Of a DNA stretch of 14,018 nucleotides, positions 5,795-12,518 are shown piece after piece. The notes under the pieces are model-generated. The model was not told the origin of the DNA. It made no database searches and was given only the letters and a program-made list of their open reading frames with translations. Position numbers and translations under genes: made by a program. Within the stretch, counting starts at the first letter, position 1. Every line of letters begins with the position of its first letter. The DNA is taken from positions 1 through 14,018 of the forward strand of contig CALKIA010000046.1 in assembly GCA_937988705.1 (NCBI GenBank), read 5' to 3'. Origin of the DNA: an uncultured Chloroflexota bacterium (GTDB taxonomy: Bacteria; Chloroflexota; Anaerolineae; Aggregatilineales; Phototrophicaceae).

Positions 5795-6949
5795 ATGGGC
5801 GACCCAGCCTTTGAACGCATCAGCGGGGCGGCGCTCGAAGTGCTGCTGCACAATGCGAACGGCGAACTGCCGCGCGCAGCGGGGTGGGGCTACCCCGAAC
5901 CCTATACGCGTGATCTGATGATCGCCAGTCTCGGGCTGCTGATCAGCGGAAATGAAACGTTGATCGCGTCCCTGCGCCGCGTGCTGGAGGCGTTGGCCGC
6001 GAATCAGACGCGCCTCGGCCTCATGCCCGGTCTGGCGAATGATCCGCGCGACTTGGGGTCGAGCGATACGACGCCGCTCTTTCTGATCGGGCTGGCGCTG
6101 TATCGCGAACACACGGGCGAAGCCGATTTTCTGGCTGAGGCGGCGGTCAAAGCCCTAACATGGATGCAGTATCAAAGCCCGGACGGCAGCGGTTTGATCG
6201 CACAGCAGCCGACGAGCGATTGGCGCGATGAACAGTGGGTGTTGGGCAATGGGTTGTTCGTCAATGTGCTGACCTATACCGCGCTGCGCCTGTGGCAGCG
6301 CGACGCCGAGGCCGACGTGCTGCGAACGCTCATCAACCAGCCGATTGTGCGGGCGGGCTGGAAAGATGCGCATATCCACGAAGGGCTGGCGATCCCGGAC
6401 GAGCCGTACTATGCGCTGTGGGCGTACAAAGTTCACAGCAGTGAACGCTTTGACCTGCTCGGCAACAGTCTGGCGATTTTGTCCGGCGTGGCATCACTTG
6501 AGAAAGCCAAGGCGATCATCGATTGGATCGAGGCGGAATGCGCGGCCATGCGGGGTCGCGGCGAACTGGCGGTCGACCTGCCGCCGTGCCTATTCCCGTA
6601 TATCCAGCCGACCGACCCCGATTGGCATCCGCGTTATGCGCAGTTCAACCTGCCCGGCGAGTATCACAATGGCGGGCTGTGGCCGTTCGGCATAGGCCTG
6701 TATATCGCGGCGCTGGTGGCAGCGGGACGACTCGACTTGGCGCGGGAAAAACTGAATCGGCTGATCGAACTGCTGTGCCCCGCGCAGAACGCGCAGTTGG
6801 AGTTTGGCTTCAACGAATGGCTGCGCGCGCAGGACGGTACAGCGCGCGGTCAGGATTGGCAGACGTGGTCAGCGTCTATGCTGCTGTACGCGATTGCGGC
6901 GGTCGAAGGGGAACACACGCCGTTCTTCGACCGCCTGCGCGGTTCGTAG
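5795..6949 (+). CDS. (alpha/alpha)6-barrel glycosidase resembling GH100 neutral/alkaline invertases
   Basis: This 384-aa soluble protein has repeated paired helices typical of an (alpha/alpha)6 barrel. Motifs recall GH100 invertases: YTRD (37-40), SDTTPLFLI near 90 with Asp91 as a candidate acid, DWRDE (142-146), RFDLLGNSLAILSG (218-231), EYHNGGLWPF (289-298), FNEW with Glu341 as a candidate base, and QTWSASMLL (356-364). GH100 enzymes split sucrose to glucose and fructose. This one is shorter than the roughly 450-aa cyanobacterial forms, so it could act on another glucoside; MGH1-like or debranching-type families are the alternatives. I chose the ATG at 5795, seven bases after GAGGAGG, rather than the GTG at 5789, which is almost touching it. 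No signal peptide is seen. It converges on the MFS gene with a five-base gap. Confidence 0.72.
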   Translation: MGDPAFERISGAALEVLLHNANGELPRAAGWGYPEPYTRDLMIASLGLLISGNETLIASLRRVLEALAANQTRLGLMPGLANDPRDLGSSDTTPLFLIGLALYREHTGEADFLAEAAVKALTWMQYQSPDGSGLIAQQPTSDWRDEQWVLGNGLFVNVLTYTALRLWQRDAEADVLRTLINQPIVRAGWKDAHIHEGLAIPDEPYYALWAYKVHSSERFDLLGNSLAILSGVASLEKAKAIIDWIEAECAAMRGRGELAVDLPPCLFPYIQPTDPDWHPRYAQFNLPGEYHNGGLWPFGIGLYIAALVAAGRLDLAREKLNRLIELLCPAQNAQLEFGFNEWLRAQDGTARGQDWQTWSASMLLYAIAAVEGEHTPFFDRLRGS

Positions 6950-6954
6950 CAGCA

Positions 6955-8208
6955 TTACGCGGGCATCTGCGCGACTGCTTCAGCCTGAACTGGAGTTGTC
7001 TTATGTGATTTCAGCACGAAGGCGAACATGAAGACCGCCAGCAAGCCCATCCCGCCCCAGAACAGGAAGGGAACACTTAAGCCTAATGGGGTCAGGCTGT
7101 TGCCGAGCGCGGGCGAGAACGCTCCGCCAAGGTTGCGGATCATGGTGGCGAAACCGATGGCCGTCCCGGCGTAGAGATCGGTCACGCCGTCCACTTCGAG
7201 CACGCTGGCATTGAGGATCGCCATGAACGAGTCGAACACGAGGCCGGTGGCCGCGATCACCAGCACGATGATGGAGCTGTTGACGAAGCTCAACGAGCTA
7301 ATGCCCGACGAGAGGACGAGTGCGCCGAAGATCAGGAAACCGCGCCGCAGCCGGAAGCGATCCGACAGGATCGACAGGGGAATAACGGCGGAGAAGCTCG
7401 CTAGAAAGAACGCGGCGAGCGCTTGATCGGCGTCCAGCGGCTGCCAGCCGAGTGACTTGAGATAGGTGGGCAGATACCCGGTGAAGCCCGCGAAACAGGC
7501 GTTGATGCCTAACCCGCCAATGCCGAGAATCCACACGTTGCGCAGGCGGGCTACATAGCGCAGGCTGTCCACAAACGATACCCGCGGCCGCGCCGCTGCA
7601 CTCGACTGCACTTCGACCGGATGGACGATCAACCAGATCAGACTCAGCGCGAGGGCGATGACGCCATAGAAAGCCAGTACCTGCCGCCAACCGCCCAGCG
7701 TCGGGGCGAGGACGCTGGTGCTGAGCAGCGGGCCGAGCATCAGCCCGGCCGCAAAGCCCGACGAAATCACACCGGAGGCCATGCCGAGCTGCCGCGCCGG
7801 GAACCACTTGCGCGCCACTTTGAACAGGATAACCGGGATAATCGCCGTGAAGATCCCGAAGAATAGGGTCGTCAGCAGCAGCGCGACGAAACTATCCGCA
7901 AAGGCGCGCGTTAGTCCGAATGTGCCCGCGCCCAAACAGCATAGGAACAGGGACGTGCGGCTGCCAAAGCGATCACCGAGTGTGCCGCCAATCAGCGCGA
8001 AGAAGATACCGATGAACGAGCCGACGCCCCAGATCAAGCCGATTTCCACCAGCGTCAGGTTGAGGTCTGCGCCGATGGTGGCGAACAGCGGCGGCAGCGA
8101 CATGGCGGGCAGCGTGACGACGAACAGCGGCGTAATGGCGCATAGAATCAGGATCACCCAGCGGTAGTTGTCGCGGGTGTGATGGATGGCAAGCGGGTTT
8201 GTGAACAT
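6955..8208 (-). CDS. Major facilitator superfamily transporter
   Basis: This 417-aa inner-membrane carrier has about 12 hydrophobic segments and a central hydrophilic loop (around 198-222). The first MFS signature is GGTLGDRFGSR (74-84) between TM2 and TM3, and the matching SDRFRLRRG (282-290) lies in the second half. The N-terminal organisation (PPLFATIGADLNLTLVEIGLIWG) is common in bacterial MFS permeases of the CynX/organic-anion type. The substrate is not readable from sequence. I chose the ATG at 8208: a TTG at 8229 is in frame, but it falls at about +3 of the transcript predicted from the promoter at 8238-8266. GGATAACT precedes the ATG. It is a single gene with its own promoter, convergent with the glycosidase, so a shared sugar role is possible but unsupported. 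Confidence 0.92.
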   Translation of the reverse strand: MFTNPLAIHHTRDNYRWVILILCAITPLFVVTLPAMSLPPLFATIGADLNLTLVEIGLIWGVGSFIGIFFALIGGTLGDRFGSRTSLFLCCLGAGTFGLTRAFADSFVALLLTTLFFGIFTAIIPVILFKVARKWFPARQLGMASGVISSGFAAGLMLGPLLSTSVLAPTLGGWRQVLAFYGVIALALSLIWLIVHPVEVQSSAAARPRVSFVDSLRYVARLRNVWILGIGGLGINACFAGFTGYLPTYLKSLGWQPLDADQALAAFFLASFSAVIPLSILSDRFRLRRGFLIFGALVLSSGISSLSFVNSSIIVLVIAATGLVFDSFMAILNASVLEVDGVTDLYAGTAIGFATMIRNLGGAFSPALGNSLTPLGLSVPFLFWGGMGLLAVFMFAFVLKSHKTTPVQAEAVAQMPA

Positions 8209-8237
8209 AGTTATCCAAAGGGTAGTCAAGCGCGGGG

Positions 8238-8266
8238 ATTATAGCCTGTCCCAGCCGATTGAGCAA
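8238..8266 (-). promoter_or_regulatory. Sigma70-type promoter of the MFS gene
   Basis: On the minus strand TTGCTC (8266-8261) and TATAAT (8243-8238) are exactly 17 bases apart, with a perfect -10 box. The expected start is near 8231, giving a leader of about 23 bases to the ATG at 8208. This is the best-formed promoter in the window. It argues that the transporter is transcribed independently of the upstream hyu-flotillin operon. Confidence 0.68.
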
Positions 8267-8358
8267 TCCTGAATAGTCTCTTGTGAACCCTCAGCGCCCT
8301 ATTGGTCACATAAGAGGTGTGTAAGCGGTTGTTTGAAAAAAACCGTTGTTGTGGCCTG

Positions 8359-8388
8359 TGTCGGGGCAAGGCAGGCCTTGCCCCGACA
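8359..8388. repeat. REP-like hairpin 1 (perfect 14-bp inverted repeat)
   Basis: TGTCGGGGCAAGGC, a two-base centre, and GCCTTGCCCCGACA form a perfect inverted repeat of 30 bases. It would fold as a very stable hairpin with the terminal pair open. It shares the outer sequence GTCGGGGCA/TGCCCCGAC with the second hairpin 49 bases away, so both are copies of a dispersed palindromic family. It lies in the 8209-8473 gap, which otherwise holds only the MFS promoter and a 10-bp direct repeat, CGCGCATGTT, at 8397-8406 and 8425-8434. As the operon's trailer it may protect mRNA or end transcription. Confidence 0.78.
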
Positions 8389-8437
8389 GGACAAATCGCG
8401 CATGTTTAAATAGGTTCTTGGCTACGCGCATGTTGAA

Positions 8438-8465
8438 GTCGGGGCACGCTACGCCATGCCCCGAC
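8438..8465. repeat. REP-like hairpin 2
   Basis: GTCGGGGCA (8438-8446) and TGCCCCGAC (8457-8465) are perfect 9-bp arms around a ten-base middle containing a weaker GC/GC pairing. The right arm ends eight bases before the last codon position of the flotillin gene, which reads leftward into it. It has the same outer arms as hairpin 1 but a different centre (CGCTACGCCA). This is what expected copies of one palindromic family that drift in the loop would look like. It probably forms the 3' end of the hyu-flotillin mRNA. Confidence 0.75.
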
Positions 8466-8473
8466 AGGGATTG

Positions 8474-10441
8474 CTAACGCGCCCACGCTCGCGCCAGTGC
8501 GACCGCCGCCGAGACGGGCAGACCGCTCAAGGTGGCGTCCGCGCCGATGCGTTCCGCCAGTGGTTTGAGCGCGGCGGGGATAGCATCCTGCGCACTGAGC
8601 AGATCGATCACGTCGCCAAGCGGTGGATTTTGCGTGAGCAGGTCGGGCTGAAGTGCCAGCGCGGCGCTCATCAGCGCTTCGAGAGAGGCGTTCGAGCCGC
8701 TATTGCCGTTCAGCCGTCCGCCGATCAATGAGGTGAGCGCATTCTTGGCGGGGTCGGGCAGCGCGTCGTAGACCTGACTCGCGCCCTGCGACCACGAGAT
8801 CAATTGCAGCAGGCGCTGCGCGGTCGCGCCGTCGCCGAAAATATGCGTATCCATGTTGGCGAGCGCCTCGCCCAACGCCTGCGCGCGGGCAATTTCGATG
8901 GCCTGTGTGGTGTCGGAGGCCAGATGCGCCAGTTCCAACTGCTGACCGAGGCCGTCGTAGCTGGCGAGGGTTTCCAACCGGGCGCGTTCGCCGTCGGCTT
9001 CGGCCACCATCTTCTGCCGCAGGGCTTCCGCTTCCAACTGCAAGACCTTGATGCGTTCCAGGGCCACCTGCACTTCGGCCAACCCGGACGCGCTCTGACG
9101 TTCACGATCGCCTAAGGCCTGCAAACGCGCGACTTCGTATTCGGCTTCGGCGTGCGCCCGCTGGATTTGCACCTGCCAGCCCGTGAGAGCGGTTTCCAAC
9201 TCGGCCATGTCTTTGCGACGCTTGCTCTCCAACTCGACGGCATGATCGCTTTCCAACTGCTTGCGCCGCGCCTCATAGTCGAGGTTGAGCAGTTCCAGTT
9301 CGCCTTCGCGCCGCGCAATCGTTTGATCGATGGTCGAAGTCGCCGCTTCCAGCACCTGCTGGCGGGCGAGATCGGCTTCGATGCGCTGGCTTTCGGCGGA
9401 CAGCTTGCGGACGGTCGCTTCTGAGATTTGAATTTGCCGTTCTTCGTCGGCAATCGCCACATCGCGTTCGACTTGCAGCTTTTCGAGGCGGAGTTCTTTG
9501 TCCGTCTGTTCGCGCAGCAGCAGTTCGAGGCGTTCGTTGCGGATGCGTTCCTCGATCAGCGCGCGTTCGGCGAGGATGCGCGCGCGTTCCGCCTCTTCGC
9601 GCTTCACTTCCTGCTGCACCTGCGCCGCGGTTTCTTCGGTGGCGCGCACGACGGTGATCGTCTTGAGGCGTTCGGCGCGTTCTTTCTCGAGCGCTTCTTC
9701 GATCGCCATGCGCGCGCTTTCGACGTCGGCATCCTGCCGCGAGCGTTCGAGCGTTCCCTGCTTTTCGAGCTGGTTCTTCTCGCTCAACGCCTTTTCGATG
9801 ATGGCGGCGTTGGTGCGGGCGACCTGCGCGCCGAGCACGTCATCGGTGGAGAAGTCGCCCTGCGTTTTGGGGCGCAGCGTGATGATGCTCACGCTTTCCA
9901 GAGAGATGCCGTTTTCGGCCAGTTCGTCGCGCAGACGTTCTTTCAGCGCGGCGATGAAGTCGCGGCGTTTTTCCATCAACTGTTTGAGTTCCAGCCCGGC
10001 GGCGACATCGCGCACCACGCCTTGCAGTTTGGGGTCGACAATGCGCCGGATCGAGTCGGCGTCTACCGCTTCGCCGCTGATGGTGCGCGCCGCGACGCTG
10101 ATATTCGCCGGGTCGCTGCCGATCTTGACGAAAAAGCGCGCCTCAAAATCGACATACTGTGGATCGACGGTCACCAGCGGTTCGTCGCCCATCTTCTTGA
10201 CCGAGGCCGTCACGGTTTCCAGCGATACCCACTTGAGGCGGTGCAGAAAGCCGAAGACCCACGCCGCGCCGTTCACGACCACCAGCGGTTCCTGCTGTGA
10301 ACTGCGCCCGCCCGTGCGGACGAAGGCCGTCCCGGCGGTAGTTTTGATGTAGTGCCGCGAATACAGGCGCAAGATCAGCCAGATCACGACGATGACGGCG
10401 ACGATGAGGAGGATAATCCCTAAAACATCTGAGAACGACAT
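8474..10441 (-). CDS. SPFH/flotillin-family membrane protein, long form
   Basis: This 655-aa protein has one N-terminal membrane helix (about 7-26, LGIILLIVAVIVVIWLILRL) followed by an SPFH-type domain (about 30-200). A long charged coiled coil of Glu, Arg, Gln and Ala (about 210-490) comes next, then a C-terminal region (about 495-655) rich in Ala and Leu. Flotillins assemble on the cytoplasmic membrane into large oligomers that organise membrane microdomains and scaffold proteins. Bacterial members are mostly near 430-520 aa, so the coil and tail are long here. I chose the ATG at 10441: it has GAAGGGA upstream and opens directly on the membrane helix, whereas the longer frame to 10501 would add a basic stretch overlapping hyuB. 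It starts 19 bases after the hyuB stop, so it is probably co-transcribed. Its role beside a hydantoinase is unknown. Confidence 0.88.
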   Translation of the reverse strand: MSFSDVLGIILLIVAVIVVIWLILRLYSRHYIKTTAGTAFVRTGGRSSQQEPLVVVNGAAWVFGFLHRLKWVSLETVTASVKKMGDEPLVTVDPQYVDFEARFFVKIGSDPANISVAARTISGEAVDADSIRRIVDPKLQGVVRDVAAGLELKQLMEKRRDFIAALKERLRDELAENGISLESVSIITLRPKTQGDFSTDDVLGAQVARTNAAIIEKALSEKNQLEKQGTLERSRQDADVESARMAIEEALEKERAERLKTITVVRATEETAAQVQQEVKREEAERARILAERALIEERIRNERLELLLREQTDKELRLEKLQVERDVAIADEERQIQISEATVRKLSAESQRIEADLARQQVLEAATSTIDQTIARREGELELLNLDYEARRKQLESDHAVELESKRRKDMAELETALTGWQVQIQRAHAEAEYEVARLQALGDRERQSASGLAEVQVALERIKVLQLEAEALRQKMVAEADGERARLETLASYDGLGQQLELAHLASDTTQAIEIARAQALGEALANMDTHIFGDGATAQRLLQLISWSQGASQVYDALPDPAKNALTSLIGGRLNGNSGSNASLEALMSAALALQPDLLTQNPPLGDVIDLLSAQDAIPAALKPLAERIGADATLSGLPVSAAVALARAWAR

Positions 10442-10460
10442 GGCTGTTTTCCCTTCTCCC

Positions 10461-12509
10461 CTACGGCTTGAGCGAGCGCCGCAGCGTTGAGACTTCTTCA
10501 CTCAATTGGCGGAGCATGGCGCGCAGCTCGCTGACTTCGTTCGAACCGCCGCCCGAACTGGCGCTGACTGCTCCTTCACCCGCCTGAATAAACTGGCCGA
10601 TCCACGCATCAACAATGGCGCGATCTACGCCGAAGCGCAGCGCAACCGCCGAGGCGGAGGTTTCTCCGCGAATGACCGCCAGAATCGCGTCCACTTTGTC
10701 AGATTGGCGGATGGCGCCCCCGCGTGGCTCATAGGGCGCTTCGCGGGCGCTGGTTGTAGAGATCGGCGCGAACGAGGATCGCGCCGCTAACGCGCTGCGC
10801 CGCCGTTCGCCGCGTCCGGTGCGCGGGTCGATGACTACGCCGTAATCGCGTTCCGCCTGTTCCGGCGTGATGTATTCGCCGTGCACGTCGCGCTCGATTT
10901 CTTCGACCGGGCGCGCCATCGGATCACCGTAGCCGCCGCCCGTCCCCGTCGCCATGCGGGCGACTTCGCCGCGCTTGAGCTTGTAGCGCGCGACCTTGCC
11001 GAAGACCTTGGAGGAGCCATCGGCGTGGAACATCTCCATGTAATTACGCGACCCCTGCTGGCCGTTCTTCATGCCCCACGGCAGGAATTTGTGCCGCCCG
11101 AACGTCCCCGTAACAATCGCTTCGTCGGCGGTGATGCGGTAGTCGCGGAACACGCCGCGCCCGCCGCGATAGCGTCCTGCGCCGCCGTCCGCCGTGTTGA
11201 ACGCGAACTGATCGACCATGACGCCGTAGCGCGTCTCGCATACTTCGACCGGGATGACGTAGGTTTCGCCGTCGCCGATGCAGAACATGGCGTTTTCGCC
11301 ATCCCGCCCGACCGCCGCGCCCCACCCGCCAACCTGCGGTTCGACGAGGATGAACAGTTCGCCCGTGTCCGGGTGTTTGCCGCTGATCACCGTGCCGCAC
11401 ACGCTGAGGAAATGCCCCATGGTCAGGCGTTCCGGCACCACGGGGGCCAGCGCCTTCCACACCAAGTCCGCGCCAAACTCCATGACTTCCCAGTAGGTCG
11501 AAGTCGGGGCGGGGCGGCTGGCGGTGGCCATCGTGCCGTCCGGACAGATGACGCGCAGCGGGCGGAAGCAGCCTTCGTTGGCGGGGATTTGTGGGTCGGT
11601 CAGCGCCTTGAAGAGCACGCGCACCGCCGACTCTAAGCCCGTGCGCCCGCTGTTGATCGGGCCAGCGACCTGCGGGTGCGTGCCCGTGAAGTCGCAGATG
11701 AATTCGTCGTCGGTCACGGTGACTTTGACGCGCATCTCGAAGGGGCCGGGGTCGATGCCGTCGTCGTCCACGTAATCGACCGCTTCGTACACGCCGCGCG
11801 GGATGCGCTTGAGCGCCTGCCGGGTGAGTTCTTCGCCGTAATCGAGCAGTGATTCGACGCCATGCAGCACCGTCTCCACGCCGTAGCGTTCGCACAGTTC
11901 GCTGTAGCGCAGTTCGGCGAGGCGCAGTGAGGCGGCCTGCGCGTTCATATCGCCGATGCTCATGTCCGGCGTGCGCACGTTAGCGCGGATCATGTCGATC
12001 AAGCCGGGGACGACTTCGCCCTTGATATAGAGTTTGATGCACGGGAACTGAATGCCTTCCTGCCAGATATCCGTGCTGTCGGTCGTCCAACTGCCGGGAG
12101 CCATGCCGCCGACTTCCGTCCAGTGGGCTTTGTTGGCCGCAAAGGCGACCAGTTTGCCTTTGTAGAAGATCGGCATGGCGAGCGTTACATCCGAAAGATG
12201 CGTGCCGCCGCCGCTGTACGGGTCGTTGGTGATGATAATGTCGCCGGGGTGCAGGTTGTCGCCAAACTTGTCGATCACGCTGCGTACCGCATGGGTGAGC
12301 GTGCCCAGAAAGCCGGTAACGCCGTTGCCCTGCACGATCAGGTTGCCGTGCGCGTCGGTCAAGCCGCTGGCATAGTCCAGCACTTCGTAGATGATCGTGC
12401 TCATGCTGGTGCGCTGCGTCGCGATGAACATCTCATCGCCGATCGCGATCAGCGACTCTTTGATGATCTCCAGCGTAAACGGGTCGACTTTGATCGGTTT
12501 TGTCGCCAT
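10461..12509 (-). CDS. hyuB: Hydantoinase/oxoprolinase beta subunit (HyuB family) with a C-terminal HTH-coiled-coil extension
   Basis: Residues 1 to about 560 are a standard HyuB: the start DPFTLEIIKESL, NDPYSGGGTHLSDV (95-108), NSGRTG (286-291), and the late GTGGGYGDP with PEQAERDYGVVID (549-561). With HyuA it forms an ATP-dependent amidohydrolase for hydantoins, 5-oxoproline or lactams; close relatives are acetone-type carboxylases. The protein is 682 aa, roughly 100 longer than usual. After a Ser/Ala/Pro linker (565-600) comes a helix-turn-helix-like stretch (602-646, AILAVIRGETSASAVALRFG then VDAWIGQF). It resembles the N-terminal HTH of IS3 OrfA and related proteins. A Leu-heptad segment follows (656-680). 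The frame is unbroken throughout. The start has AGG a few bases upstream, nine bases after the hyuA stop, so translation is coupled. Confidence 0.9.
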   Translation of the reverse strand: MATKPIKVDPFTLEIIKESLIAIGDEMFIATQRTSMSTIIYEVLDYASGLTDAHGNLIVQGNGVTGFLGTLTHAVRSVIDKFGDNLHPGDIIITNDPYSGGGTHLSDVTLAMPIFYKGKLVAFAANKAHWTEVGGMAPGSWTTDSTDIWQEGIQFPCIKLYIKGEVVPGLIDMIRANVRTPDMSIGDMNAQAASLRLAELRYSELCERYGVETVLHGVESLLDYGEELTRQALKRIPRGVYEAVDYVDDDGIDPGPFEMRVKVTVTDDEFICDFTGTHPQVAGPINSGRTGLESAVRVLFKALTDPQIPANEGCFRPLRVICPDGTMATASRPAPTSTYWEVMEFGADLVWKALAPVVPERLTMGHFLSVCGTVISGKHPDTGELFILVEPQVGGWGAAVGRDGENAMFCIGDGETYVIPVEVCETRYGVMVDQFAFNTADGGAGRYRGGRGVFRDYRITADEAIVTGTFGRHKFLPWGMKNGQQGSRNYMEMFHADGSSKVFGKVARYKLKRGEVARMATGTGGGYGDPMARPVEEIERDVHGEYITPEQAERDYGVVIDPRTGRGERRRSALAARSSFAPISTTSAREAPYEPRGGAIRQSDKVDAILAVIRGETSASAVALRFGVDRAIVDAWIGQFIQAGEGAVSASSGGGSNEVSELRAMLRQLSEEVSTLRRSLKP

Positions 12510-12518
12510 TTGCCTGTC

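Noticed and set aside
8208..8229. A TTG start seven codons earlier for the MFS gene
   Set aside because: The promoter at 8238-8266 puts the transcript start near 8231, leaving no leader or ribosome-binding site for a TTG at 8229.
8359..8388. Hairpin 1 as a classical intrinsic terminator
   Set aside because: On the minus strand the T-run comes about 16 bases after the stem rather than directly behind it.
8359..8465. The paired hairpins as a CRISPR array
   Set aside because: There are only two copies, their centres differ, and there is no series of regular spacers and no cas genes.
9428..10352. Two overlapping plus-strand open frames of about 290 codons
   Set aside because: Both are antisense to the flotillin coil; their Phe/Arg- or Ser-rich repeats mirror the Glu/Lys/Arg-rich coding strand.
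10464..10817. The HyuB tail as a separate small HTH gene
   Set aside because: There is no stop codon after the HyuB body, no ATG before the HTH stretch, and no ribosome-binding site that I can see, so a single fused protein is the simpler reading.
10881..11895. Long frames on both strands within hyuB
   Set aside because: They overlap the conserved HyuB body and are rich in Arg, Ala and Gly with no recognisable domain.
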